This document shows, one piece after another, positions 7,882 to 15,897 of a stretch of 21,990 nt of DNA. This stretch comes from Desulfobacteraceae bacterium UBA5616 (lineage in GTDB: Bacteria; Desulfobacterota; Desulfobacteria; Desulfobacterales; UBA5616). The notes beneath the pieces were generated by a model, which was not told the origin of the DNA, ran no database searches, and saw only the letters and a program-made list of their open reading frames with translations. Made by a program: the position numbers and the translations under genes. Within the stretch, counting starts at the first letter, position 1. The number at the start of each line of letters is the position of its first letter. The stretch covers positions 7,158 through 29,147 of the forward strand of contig DIKO01000046.1 in the NCBI GenBank assembly GCA_002423615.1, given 5' to 3'.

Positions 7882-9435
7882 ATGGGTATTATTGAAGACA
7901 AAATCAAAGACCTAAAACAGCGGCAGCAAAAGATCCTGCAAATGGGCGGTGAAAAGGCCCTGGGCAAAATCAAGGAGCAGGGGAAAATGAACGCCCGGGA
8001 GAGGCTGGACTACCTCTATGATCCGGGTACGTTTCGGGAACTGGACATGTTCGTGACCCATCGCTGTGTGAATTTCGGCATGGAAAAAGTCGAAATACCG
8101 GCTGACGGCGTCATCACCGGTTACGGCATGGTGGACGGACGGCCGGTTTTCGCCTATGCTCAGGATTTTTCCTCCAGGGCAGGAAGCCTGGGCGAGATGC
8201 AGGCAAAAAAAATCTGCAAGGTCATGGATCTGGCCATGAAAGCCGGGGCCCCCTGCATCGGCATGAACGATTCCGGAGGGGCAAGGATTCAGGAAGGGGT
8301 TGACGCCCTTTCCGGGTACGGCAGCATTTTTTTCAGAAATTCCGCAGCCTCCGGAGTCATTCCCCAAATATCGGCCATCATGGGGCCCACGGCAGGCGGA
8401 GCTGTCTATTCACCGGCCATGACGGATTTTATTTTCATGGTGAAAAACACCAGCTACATGTTCATCACCGGCCCGGCGGTCATCAAAGCAGTGACCGGCG
8501 AGGAGATTTCCCAGGAAGAACTCGGGGGCGCCATGGCCCATAATGAAAAAAGCGGTGTAGCCCAGTTCGCCTGTGAAAGCGACACGGATTGCATCGACCA
8601 GATCCGGAAGCTGCTGAGCTATCTGCCGTCCAACAACATGGAAGACCCGCCTGTACTGGAAACAGGCGACAGCCCGAAACGGACGGACCCGGCCCTGGAC
8701 GCCATCATTCCCGACAGCCCCAACAAGGCCTATGACATGAAACAGGTCATCCGTTCCATCGTGGACAACGGCGAATTCTTTGAACCCCATCTGTATTATG
8801 CGCCCAATATCATCGTTTGTTTCGCCCGCTTGAACGGCCGGGCCATCGGTATCATCGCCAATCAGCCCAGTTACATGGCCGGTTCCCTGGACATCGACGC
8901 TTCGGACAAGGCCGCCCGGTTCATCCGGTTCTGCGACGCCTTCAACATTCCCATGCTGACCATTGCCGATGTTCCCGGATACCTGCCCGGAACCCACCAG
9001 GAATGGGGAGGGATCATTCGCCATGGCGCCAAACTCCTGTGGGTTTATTCCGAGGCCACGGTTCCCAAACTTCTTCTGGTCACCCGGAAAGACTACGGGG
9101 GGTCATATCTGGCCATGTGCGGCAAGGACCTGGGGACGGATTTCGTATTTGCGTGGCCTTCGGCCGAGATTGCCGTCATGGGCGCAGGAGGCGCGGCCAA
9201 CGTTATCCATGCCAGAGAAATCAAGGAGGCCCAGGATCCGGTGGCCAAGCGCAAGGAAAAAATCGCCGAATATGAAAACTTGTTTTCAAATCCCTATTGC
9301 GCGGCAGCCAGGGGATTTGTGGACGCGGTGATCGTGCCCAGCGAAACCCGGCCCCAGCTGATTGACGCCCTGGAGATCATGTGTTCCAAACGGGAAACCC
9401 GACCGCCCAAGAAACACGGTAACATTCCGTTATAG
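7882..9435 (+). CDS. mmdA: Methylmalonyl-CoA/propionyl-CoA carboxyltransferase subunit (12S type)
   Basis: Carboxyltransferase that moves CO2 between biotin and propionyl-CoA/methylmalonyl-CoA; 517 residues, as expected for the 12S subunit of transcarboxylase, MmdA or PccB. Both crotonase-like halves are visible: DSGGARIQEGVDALSGYG (130-147) and GPTAGGAVYSPA (168-179) for acyl-CoA and the oxyanion hole in the N half, and PGYLPGTHQEWGGIIRHGAKLL plus MGAGGAANVI in the C half. The ATG at 7882 has AAGGA 8 bases upstream; a TTG start at 7843 would add 13 unconserved residues. No biotin carboxylase and no membrane decarboxylase beta subunit are nearby, so with the downstream 5S/1.3S fusion a methylmalonyl-CoA:pyruvate transcarboxylase is the best reading; a propionyl-CoA carboxylase or decarboxylase subunit remains possible. 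Confidence 0.92.
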   Translation: MGIIEDKIKDLKQRQQKILQMGGEKALGKIKEQGKMNARERLDYLYDPGTFRELDMFVTHRCVNFGMEKVEIPADGVITGYGMVDGRPVFAYAQDFSSRAGSLGEMQAKKICKVMDLAMKAGAPCIGMNDSGGARIQEGVDALSGYGSIFFRNSAASGVIPQISAIMGPTAGGAVYSPAMTDFIFMVKNTSYMFITGPAVIKAVTGEEISQEELGGAMAHNEKSGVAQFACESDTDCIDQIRKLLSYLPSNNMEDPPVLETGDSPKRTDPALDAIIPDSPNKAYDMKQVIRSIVDNGEFFEPHLYYAPNIIVCFARLNGRAIGIIANQPSYMAGSLDIDASDKAARFIRFCDAFNIPMLTIADVPGYLPGTHQEWGGIIRHGAKLLWVYSEATVPKLLLVTRKDYGGSYLAMCGKDLGTDFVFAWPSAEIAVMGAGGAANVIHAREIKEAQDPVAKRKEKIAEYENLFSNPYCAAARGFVDAVIVPSETRPQLIDALEIMCSKRETRPPKKHGNIPL

Positions 9436-9477
9436 GGATGAAACCTGAATTAACAGGGTGAACCCTGGGGAGATAAA

Positions 9478-9699
9478 ATGGAAAACAGCAAAAAAAGAGC
9501 GGCAGCCCTCGCAGCGGTTGCTAATTATATTAAATCGGAGCAGGAAGCCCTCATCGCCGCCCAGACGGCCTGTGATTCCGGGACTTCCAAAAGGCCTTTC
9601 GCCGGTGTCGGCGCCTGGAGCCTTTCCGGTCGCCAGTCTCAGATGCAAATGCGCGGCCTGATGCAGATGAAGTCATTTCACGGCGCAAGATTAAGATAA
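9478..9699 (+). CDS. Small OadG/MmdD-like assembly protein without membrane anchor
   Basis: A 73-residue protein between the two carboxyltransferase genes, with a good ribosome binding site (GGGGAG, 9467-9472). Residues 5-29 form a likely alanine-rich helix (KKRAAALAAVANYIKSEQEAL), followed by a flexible Gly/Ser segment and W47-SLS-G51-R52, M56, R59 near the C-terminus. From memory of the families, gamma/delta subunits of sodium-pump decarboxylases (OadG, MmdD) show an alanine-rich AAIAAY-type segment and a C-terminal W-x(3)-GR-x(3)-M pattern that docks onto the carboxyltransferase, but also carry an N-terminal transmembrane helix, which is absent here. I infer a soluble linker holding the 12S and 5S/1.3S subunits together. 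No biochemical function is demonstrated. Confidence 0.6.
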   Translation: MENSKKRAAALAAVANYIKSEQEALIAAQTACDSGTSKRPFAGVGAWSLSGRQSQMQMRGLMQMKSFHGARLR

Positions 9700-9763
9700 C
9701 TTTTGCATCGTTACATGGTACGCAAAATACAAAGCCATAATCAATATTGAGGAGAACCATAAC

Positions 9764-11746
9764 ATGAGCGATCACAACCAAGTCAAAATGACCTCCATGG
9801 AATATGGACCGGACAGACCCAAGGCGAAAAATCCCGTTTTGATCGAGGATTTGACCCTTCGCGACGGTCATCAATCCCTGTTCGCCACCCGGGGCCGGAC
9901 GGAAGACATGATACCCGTGGCGGAAATGATGGACGAAGTCGGGTTCTGGGCCATGGAAACCTGGGGAGGTGCAACCTTTGACACCATGCACCGGTTTCTG
10001 AACGAAGATCCGTGGGAAAGAATCAGGACGCTGAAACGGTATATCAAAAAGACCCCCTTTTCCATGCTGTTAAGGGCCCAGAACCTTGTCGGGTACAGAA
10101 ATTACGCCGACGATGTGGCCAAGGTATTTGTGGAGCGGGCCGCGGCAAACGGCATGGACATTTTCCGCACCTTCGACGCCCTGAACGATTACCGGAATTT
10201 TGAAACCGTGGTTCCGGCCATCAAGGCCGCGGGCAAACATTTCCAGGGCTGTATCTGCTACACCATGACCGAGCCCCGGATGGGCGGCGAAGTCTACAAC
10301 ATCGACTATTATGTCAACAAGGCCAAAGAGCTGGAAGCCATGGGCGCCGACAGCATCTGCATAAAAGACATGGCCGGCCTCATCGCCCCCTATGACGCAT
10401 TTGACATCGTCAAGGCATTGAAGCAGAAATGCAAGGCCCCCATCCACCTCCACAGCCATTTCACTTCCGGCATGTCGCCCATGAGCCATTTAAAGGCGAT
10501 CGAAGCCGGCGTGGACATCATCGACACCTGCATGACGCCCTATGCATACCGGACTTCGCATGCGGCCATTGAACCTCTGGTCATGACCCTTTTGGGAACC
10601 AGCAGGGACACGGGGTTCGACATCAAACAACTGGCTAAGATCAACGCGGTCCTCGAAAAAGAGGTGATGCCCAAATACAAGCACCTGCTGGACGATTCCA
10701 AGGTGTCCATCATCGACATCAATGTCCTGCTCCACCAGACGCCGGGCGGCATGCTGTCCAACCTGGTGAATCAACTGCGGGAAATGGACGCCCTGGACAA
10801 GATCGACGAGGTTTACAAGGAACTGCCGAGAGTCCGAAAAGACCTGGGACAGATCCCGTTGGTCACCCCCACCAGCCAGATCGTGGGCATCCAGACGGTG
10901 AACAATGTGTTGTTTGACGACGGAAAAGAACGGTACAAAATGATCACCGCCCAGGTCAAGGACCTGTGTTACGGACTGTACGGAAAAACCGCCGTGCCCA
11001 TTGATCCGGAACTTCAGAAAAAAGCTCTGAAAGGATACGAGCGGGGAGAAGAGCCCATCACCTGCAGACCGGCGGAAGTGCTGGCCCCGGAACTGGCCAA
11101 GGCACGGGAAGAAGTGAAAGACCTGGCCGTGGATATTGACGACGTCATCCTTTACGCCATTTACCCGGTTACCGGAAAGAAATTTCTCAAGTGGAAGTAC
11201 GGAAAGGAAGAAGCGCCGGCTGAAACGCGGCCCCGGACGATGGAACAGGTCAAAAAGGAAGAAGAACTCATCAAAAAGGCCAAGGCCGGTCTCCTCATTG
11301 AAAAACCCAAGGATGCGCCGCCCAAGTCCGCCAATACACGGGAATTCAACGTTTTCGTGGATGAGGAATATTACAAGGTGGAAGTGGACGAAATCGGCGG
11401 CGCTCCGGCTGTAACCTATGCGGCGCCGGTCCAACCGGCGGCGGCTCCTGCTGCAACCGCTCCGGCCCCTAAACCGGCCGCAGCCCCCAAGGCGGTCGCC
11501 GCGCCTGCTCCGGCACCGGCAGCAGCCGTTGAGGGCACCCCTTTAACCGCTCCCATGCCCGGCATGATCGTCAGCTACGCCAAAAAAGTCGGGGATGCGG
11601 TTGAAGCCGGAGAAACCGTAGTGATCCTGGAAGCCATGAAAATGGAAAACGCCCTACCGGCGCCGGTTTCCGGTACCCTCAAGTCCATACTGTTTTCCAG
11701 CGGCGATTCCGTTGCCAAAAATGCCGTTCTCTGTGTGATCGGATAG
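9764..11746 (+). CDS. oadA: Pyruvate/oxaloacetate carboxyltransferase fused to biotin carrier domain (5S-1.3S type)
   Basis: A 660-residue OadA/PycB-type protein. The N-terminal HMGL-like barrel has LTLRDGHQSLFATR (30-43, D34 a predicted metal ligand), CIKDMAG (199-205, K201 the predicted carbamylated lysine) and HLHSHF (228-233, metal histidines). A conserved carboxyltransferase tail includes HQTPGGMLSNLVNQ. An Ala/Pro-rich linker then leads to a biotinyl domain ending near EAMKMENALPAPVSG, with K626 the predicted biotinylation site. It transfers carboxyl groups between biotin and pyruvate/oxaloacetate. In Propionibacterium transcarboxylase these activities are separate 5S and 1.3S subunits; here they are one chain. 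GGAGAAC 8 bases before the ATG is the ribosome binding site. The operon context supports a transcarboxylase over a sodium pump. Confidence 0.93.
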   Translation: MSDHNQVKMTSMEYGPDRPKAKNPVLIEDLTLRDGHQSLFATRGRTEDMIPVAEMMDEVGFWAMETWGGATFDTMHRFLNEDPWERIRTLKRYIKKTPFSMLLRAQNLVGYRNYADDVAKVFVERAAANGMDIFRTFDALNDYRNFETVVPAIKAAGKHFQGCICYTMTEPRMGGEVYNIDYYVNKAKELEAMGADSICIKDMAGLIAPYDAFDIVKALKQKCKAPIHLHSHFTSGMSPMSHLKAIEAGVDIIDTCMTPYAYRTSHAAIEPLVMTLLGTSRDTGFDIKQLAKINAVLEKEVMPKYKHLLDDSKVSIIDINVLLHQTPGGMLSNLVNQLREMDALDKIDEVYKELPRVRKDLGQIPLVTPTSQIVGIQTVNNVLFDDGKERYKMITAQVKDLCYGLYGKTAVPIDPELQKKALKGYERGEEPITCRPAEVLAPELAKAREEVKDLAVDIDDVILYAIYPVTGKKFLKWKYGKEEAPAETRPRTMEQVKKEEELIKKAKAGLLIEKPKDAPPKSANTREFNVFVDEEYYKVEVDEIGGAPAVTYAAPVQPAAAPAATAPAPKPAAAPKAVAAPAPAPAAAVEGTPLTAPMPGMIVSYAKKVGDAVEAGETVVILEAMKMENALPAPVSGTLKSILFSSGDSVAKNAVLCVIG

Positions 11747-11768
11747 ACATCCGGGGATATCCGGACAG

Positions 11769-11812
11769 GGATTCCATCCGGCGGACAGTGGACGGATGGA
11801 ATCCTTTTGTTG
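11769..11812 (+). terminator. Strong hairpin with short T tract between oadA-like gene and sucC
   Basis: GGATTCCATCCG (11769-11780) and CGGATGGAATCC (11793-11804) form a perfect 12-bp stem with a 12-base loop, followed by TTTTGTTG. It lies in the 104-bp gap before sucC. It is either an intrinsic terminator of moderate strength, which would lower or separate sucCD transcription, or an intercistronic stability element. No clear promoter was found between it and sucC, which favours partial readthrough. Confidence 0.7.
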
Positions 11813-11850
11813 AGTTGGAGATAACTTAAACGTTCAAGGAGGCAAGGACC

Positions 11851-13017
11851 ATGAAGATCCATGAATATCAGGCAAAAGAACTGTTCAGAAAATACAATGT
11901 TCCCGTTCCCAAGGGTGGGGTGGCCTTCACCCCGGAAGAGGCCGGGGAAGTGGCCAGGACCCTGGGGGGTTTTCCCGTTGTGGTCAAGGCACAGATCCAT
12001 GCCGGGGGCAGGGGCAAGGGCGGGGGCGTCAAACTGGCCAAATCCCTGGATGAAGCCAAAACTCTTGCCGGTGAAATTATCGGGATGACCCTGGTCACGC
12101 ATCAAACCGGCCCCGAGGGGCGCCTTGTAAAAAAAGTTCTGGTGGAACAGGGGTTGAGCATCGTCAAGGAGCTGTATCTCAGCATTCTCCCCGACCGGGC
12201 CACGGCCAAAAACGTCATTATGGCCAGCGAAGCCGGTGGAATGGACATCGAGGCGGTTGCTGAAAAAACACCTGAAAAAATCATCAAGGTTTACGTGGAC
12301 CCACTTCTGGGAATCCAGGCCTACCATCTGCGGCAGGCGGCCTTCGGGCTCAATATCCCGGCAGGCGCAATGAAGGGGTTCCAGGCGCTTTTGAAAAATC
12401 TGTACAACCTTTTCGTGGATTACGACTGCTCCCTGGTGGAGATCAATCCCCTGGTGCTCACGGCGGACGACGGGGTTCTGGCCCTGGACGCCAAGGTGGA
12501 CATCGACGGCAACGCCCTGTATCGGCACAAGGACGTGGTGGAATACCGGGATTTTGACGAGGAAGATCCCCTGGAAGTTCAGGCCTCCAAATTCAATCTC
12601 AACTACATCAACCTGGGCGGCAACGGCAACGTGGGCAATATGGTCAACGGCGCGGGGCTGGCCATGGCCACCATGGACATCATCAAACTGGCCGGTGCCG
12701 AACCCGCCAACTTCCTGGATGTGGGCGGCGGTGCCAATGCGGAAATGGTGGAAAACGGTTTTAAAATCATCCTGAGCGATCCCAACGTCAAGGGCATCCT
12801 GATCAACATTTTCGGCGGCATCCTTCGCTGCGACATATTGGCCCAGGGGGTGGTTCAGGCCGCCGGCGCTGTTGGGCTCAATGTTCCCGTGGTGGTCCGG
12901 ATGGAAGGCACCAACGTGGAGGAAGGGCGAAAAATTCTGGCGGAATCGGGTCTGAAGCTGATTTCGGCGGTGGATCTGAAAGACGCGGCCCAGAAGGTTT
13001 CCGAAATCGTCAAATAG
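11851..13017 (+). CDS. sucC: Succinyl-CoA synthetase (ADP-forming) beta subunit
   Basis: SucC carries the ATP-grasp nucleotide-binding domain of succinate-CoA ligase, which makes ATP (or GTP) from succinyl-CoA or runs in reverse. The length of 388 residues is canonical. Seen: MKIHEYQAKELFRKYNVPVPKG at the N-terminus, GGRGKGGGVKLA in the ATP-grasp region, VEINPLVLT (metal site), and NGAGLAMATMDIIK plus PANFLDVGGGA in the C-terminal ligase domain. AAGGAGG (11836-11842), 8 bases before the ATG, is a near-perfect ribosome binding site. One loop departs from the usual form: instead of LDGNIGCMVNGAG it reads LGGNGNVGNMVNGAG, two residues longer and without the Asp. sucD follows after 32 bp. Confidence 0.96.
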   Translation: MKIHEYQAKELFRKYNVPVPKGGVAFTPEEAGEVARTLGGFPVVVKAQIHAGGRGKGGGVKLAKSLDEAKTLAGEIIGMTLVTHQTGPEGRLVKKVLVEQGLSIVKELYLSILPDRATAKNVIMASEAGGMDIEAVAEKTPEKIIKVYVDPLLGIQAYHLRQAAFGLNIPAGAMKGFQALLKNLYNLFVDYDCSLVEINPLVLTADDGVLALDAKVDIDGNALYRHKDVVEYRDFDEEDPLEVQASKFNLNYINLGGNGNVGNMVNGAGLAMATMDIIKLAGAEPANFLDVGGGANAEMVENGFKIILSDPNVKGILINIFGGILRCDILAQGVVQAAGAVGLNVPVVVRMEGTNVEEGRKILAESGLKLISAVDLKDAAQKVSEIVK

Positions 13018-13049
13018 TTCTTTCAACCGAGAAAAGTGAGGATAGCACC

Positions 13050-13919
13050 GTGAGTATATTTGTAAATAAAAACACAAAACTTTTAGTTCAGGGAATTACC
13101 GGGAAGGAAGGACAGTTTCACACCCGCCAGTGCGCCCTTTATGGGACCCAGGTCGTTGCCGGGGTCACGCCCGGGAAAGGCGGTCAGAAAATGGATGATA
13201 TCTCTGTTTTCAACTCCGTGTCCGAGGCGGTCCGGGAAACAGGGGCCAATTGCTCCATGATTTTCGTACCCCCTCCATTTGCCGCCGATGCCATCATGGA
13301 ATCCGCCGACGGCGGTGTGGACCTCATCGTGTGCATCACCGAAGGCATCCCTGTCATGGACATGATGAAGGTGAAAAATTACCTGAAAAACAAACCCGTC
13401 CGGCTCATCGGGCCCAACTGCCCGGGCATCATTACGCCGGGGGAATGCAAGGTCGGCATCATGCCGGCCCCGATCCACAAACCCGGCGGCCCCATCGGCG
13501 TGGTGTCGCGCTCCGGGACCCTGACCTATGAAGTGGTTCATCAACTGACGGGGCAGGGCATCGGCCAGACCACCTGCATCGGTATCGGCGGAGACCCGGT
13601 GAACGGCACCAATTTCATCGACTGCCTGGACGCCTTCCAGAAAGACGAGGCCACCAAGGGCATCGTGATGGTGGGAGAAATCGGCGGAAGCGCCGAGGAA
13701 GACGCCGCGGATTTTATCAAGGCCAACGTGACCAAACCCGTTGTGGGCTTTATCGCCGGCCTGTCGGCGCCTCCGGGACGGAGAATGGGCCATGCCGGGG
13801 CCATTATCAGCGGCAAAAGCGGTACCGGCCAGGCCAAAATTGAAGCCATGAAAGCCGCGGGCATCCATGTCTGCGAGAATCTCGGACTTTTGGGAGAGCT
13901 CTGCGCGAAAGTTTTCTGA
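13050..13919 (+). CDS. sucD: Succinyl-CoA synthetase alpha subunit
   Basis: SucD binds CoA and carries the phosphorylated histidine of succinate-CoA ligase. The 289-residue protein shows the CoA-binding start TKLLVQGITGKEGQFHT (9-25), the TEGIPVMDM block, IGPNCPGIITPGECKVGIMP (120-139) and GRRMGHAGAI, in which H248 is the predicted phosphohistidine. The start is GTG with GAGGA (13038-13042) 7 bases upstream. With sucC it forms the last step of the methylmalonyl-CoA route, capturing the succinyl-CoA thioester. A rho-independent terminator follows, closing the operon. Confidence 0.97.
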   Translation: MSIFVNKNTKLLVQGITGKEGQFHTRQCALYGTQVVAGVTPGKGGQKMDDISVFNSVSEAVRETGANCSMIFVPPPFAADAIMESADGGVDLIVCITEGIPVMDMMKVKNYLKNKPVRLIGPNCPGIITPGECKVGIMPAPIHKPGGPIGVVSRSGTLTYEVVHQLTGQGIGQTTCIGIGGDPVNGTNFIDCLDAFQKDEATKGIVMVGEIGGSAEEDAADFIKANVTKPVVGFIAGLSAPPGRRMGHAGAIISGKSGTGQAKIEAMKAAGIHVCENLGLLGELCAKVF

Positions 13920-13954
13920 TGTACCCATAAACGATAGAGATGAATCATGAACAG

Positions 13955-13985
13955 ACGCCCGGGGAATCCTCCGGGCGTTTGGTTT
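13955..13985 (+). terminator. Rho-independent terminator after sucD
   Basis: ACGCCCGG (13955-13962) pairs with CCGGGCGT (13971-13978) across an 8-base loop, followed by TTGGTTT. It sits 35 bp after the sucD stop and ends the propionate/succinate gene block. Confidence 0.8.
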
Positions 13986-13988
13986 AAA

Positions 13989-14016
13989 TTGACTTGAAAC
14001 GCGCCGTGGATTAAAT
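13989..14016 (+). promoter_or_regulatory. Weak candidate promoter for the FAH-family gene
   Basis: Directly after the sucD terminator, TTGACT (13989-13994) is followed 16 bases later by TTAAAT (14011-14016), matching the -35 at five and the -10 at four of six positions. It would start transcription about 30 bases before the ATG at 14051. Position rather than sequence quality is the main support. Confidence 0.3.
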
Positions 14017-14050
14017 ATGAAATCAGATTCCACAACAATGGAGGATTCCC

Positions 14051-14848
14051 ATGCACATATTAAGATTCATGGATGACACCAACGAAGTCTGCTATGGTAC
14101 GGATTTCCGGGAGGACAGGGCGCTTCTCCTTTCGGGAGATCTGTTCACCGGATTTCATAAAACCGGTGAAGTCATAAAGGTCAAGAAGATCCTTTCGCCG
14201 GTCACTCCTCCGGCGGTGTTTTGCATCGGCATCAATTACCGGGCCCATGCCGCCGAAACCGGCATGCAGCTTCCGGATTATCCCGTTGTATTCATGAAAA
14301 ATCCGGCCTCCGTCATCGGACACCGGATGCCGATCGTATTGCCCGCCTCCTGCAGGGACCCCCTCCAGGTGGATTATGAGGTTGAGCTGGCCGTGATTAT
14401 CGGAAAATCGGCTAAAAATGTACCTGTGGAAAAAGCCCTGGATCATGTGGCCGGATACGCCGTGGCCAATGATGTCTCCGCCAGGACCTGGCAGGCCAAT
14501 GCCGGGGCCAGACAATGGATCCGGGGCAAGAGCTTTGACACCTTCTGTCCCCTGGGTCCCATGCTGGTCACCCCTGAGGATGTTCCCGACCCGGACAAGC
14601 TTGCCATCCGATGCGTCTTAAACGGGCAGGTGATGCAGGATAGCAATACATCGGACATGATCTTCTCCACCCGGGAGCTGATTTCCTACCTGTCCGAGGA
14701 CACCACCCTGCTTCCGGGCACGGTGATCCTCACCGGGACCCCCAGCGGCGTAGGATTTACCCGGAATCCGCCGGTGTTTCTGAAACCCGGAGATGAACTT
14801 GAAATGACCATCGAGGGACTCGGGACCCTGATCAATACGGTTCAATAG
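14051..14848 (+). CDS. Fumarylacetoacetate hydrolase family protein
   Basis: A 265-residue member of the FAH superfamily, whose enzymes hydrolyse, decarboxylate or isomerise 2-oxo or 1,3-dicarbonyl acids with a divalent metal. The catalytic domain begins around CIGINYRAHAAE (58-69). Predicted metal ligands are E110 and E112 in DYEVELAVIIG and D141 in ANDVSAR; RGKSFDTFCPLGP and the C-terminal LTGTPSGVGF block are also present. GGAGG (14040-14044) precedes the ATG. It follows the sucD terminator, so it is probably an independent unit with the small gene downstream. The substrate cannot be assigned: acylpyruvate hydrolase, oxaloacetate tautomerase/decarboxylase and 2-hydroxyhepta-2,4-diene-1,7-dioate isomerase all belong to this family. 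Confidence 0.92.
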   Translation: MHILRFMDDTNEVCYGTDFREDRALLLSGDLFTGFHKTGEVIKVKKILSPVTPPAVFCIGINYRAHAAETGMQLPDYPVVFMKNPASVIGHRMPIVLPASCRDPLQVDYEVELAVIIGKSAKNVPVEKALDHVAGYAVANDVSARTWQANAGARQWIRGKSFDTFCPLGPMLVTPEDVPDPDKLAIRCVLNGQVMQDSNTSDMIFSTRELISYLSEDTTLLPGTVILTGTPSGVGFTRNPPVFLKPGDELEMTIEGLGTLINTVQ

Positions 14849-14873
14849 GATATATCGCACCGGGTAAGCATAA

Positions 14874-15374
14874 ATGGAAGGTCTTGAACAGCACCTGACG
14901 GCACTTGTGAAACAATGGCGAATTACCGGTCTTCCGGGCCGGGACACCCTGATGAAAACCGGGGAAGCCCTGCTGGCCTGGAAAAGGGAAAACAATCTTC
15001 CGGGATTGTGGTGCTCTCCCTCTCTTTTCATGACGGCCACTCTGGACGATGCCTGGGGTTTTGGGCTGGATATCATCGAACTTTATGCCAAAATTACCGG
15101 GCTTAGGGTCTTTCGTATTGGCCTACTTAAATCGCCGGGGGAGATCATTGCCGCCTGCAGGGAAAAAAATCCGGACTTCCTGGGAATGACGGTGCTTCAA
15201 CTGGATTCCGCCGATGACCTTTCCGAAATAGGTTCCAATATTCCCTCCCACACCAAAATCATTGCCGGGGGTCCGGTTTTCAGGGCCGACCCTGAAATTG
15301 CCCGATTGGCCAAAATTCATTTTGTGGCCCCGGATGTGGAAGCATTTCTGGAATTTCTGATGTCATGCCGATAA
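14874..15374 (+). CDS. Small protein with a degenerate cobalamin-binding fold
   Basis: A 166-residue protein I cannot name. Its layout matches a B12-binding domain: a helical N-terminus (1-45), then LDDAWGFGLDIIELYAKITG, where D59-x-W61-x-x-G64 stands in place of the DxHxxG axial-histidine motif, a second strand and helix ending in FLGMTVLQLDS (102-112, T-x-L in place of S-x-L), and IIAGGPVF (129-136), matching the conserved GG. Spacing is family-like, but with histidine replaced by tryptophan the usual base-off/His-on binding is not possible. It may bind a corrinoid base-on, bind another ligand, or only keep the fold. It starts 25 bp after the FAH-family stop with no strong ribosome binding site, suggesting the two are coexpressed. 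Confidence 0.6.
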   Translation: MEGLEQHLTALVKQWRITGLPGRDTLMKTGEALLAWKRENNLPGLWCSPSLFMTATLDDAWGFGLDIIELYAKITGLRVFRIGLLKSPGEIIAACREKNPDFLGMTVLQLDSADDLSEIGSNIPSHTKIIAGGPVFRADPEIARLAKIHFVAPDVEAFLEFLMSCR

Positions 15375-15447
15375 TCTCAGGCGAATCGATGAAAAGCCTG
15401 TTGAGCATAAGCGGTTTCAATTCTTAATCCTTTGCGGCGCGTCACTG

Positions 15448-15816
15448 TTACACCCATTGGATTTTTTCTAGTGTCATGTCAGATTGGACATTACCGGTAT
15501 TTGGTACGCCCTCCGGCTCAATGAGAATTGCTTTGTATCCGTTTTCGGAGGAAGGTTTATGCTCAACTCCTTTTGGGATGACAATCATCTCTCCGGCATT
15601 AATCTCCACTTTTCGGTCACGGAAATTCATAACAAGGGTACCTTCAATGATGATAAATGTCTCATCGGTGTCGGAATGGCTATGCCAGATAAAGTCGCCT
15701 TTGAATTTAACGATCTTGAATTCATAATCATTCATTTTAGCAATCAAGCCTGCTGCATAGTCGCCGGTTGGAAGTTGCTGGAATTTTTCCAATAGATTGA
15801 TTTTTTCAGGATTCAT
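15448..15816 (-). CDS. Cupin-domain protein
   Basis: A 122-residue single-domain cupin_2 protein. Motif 1 is H45-x-H47-(x)4-E52 in WHSHSDTDETF, with G59 closing it; motif 2 is GEMIVIPKGVEHKP (75-88) with H86. These four residues should bind one metal ion. Small cupins of this type are common and mostly uncharacterised; no substrate can be assigned. The ATG at 15816-15814 has GAGGAT a few bases upstream. It is the last gene of the minus-strand block and faces the B12-fold gene tail to tail. Base composition is visibly more AT-rich than the metabolic operon. Confidence 0.85.
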   Translation of the reverse strand: MNPEKINLLEKFQQLPTGDYAAGLIAKMNDYEFKIVKFKGDFIWHSHSDTDETFIIIEGTLVMNFRDRKVEINAGEMIVIPKGVEHKPSSENGYKAILIEPEGVPNTGNVQSDMTLEKIQWV

Positions 15817-15897
15817 TTTTTATCCTCAGGTTCGAATAGTTGCAGGGCGGTATGGTCCTCGCCGTCCCCACCAGCGACAGATCGGCCATCGGGTTGA

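Noticed and set aside
11575..13077. 500-codon minus-strand frame opposite sucC
   Set aside because: Shadow of sucC and the oadA-like tail, with low-complexity His/Gln-rich translation typical of antisense frames.
15379..15400. Possible bidirectional terminator between the B12-fold gene and the cupin gene
   Set aside because: Only a 5-bp stem (CAGGC/GCCTG) with a 12-base loop and no T tract.
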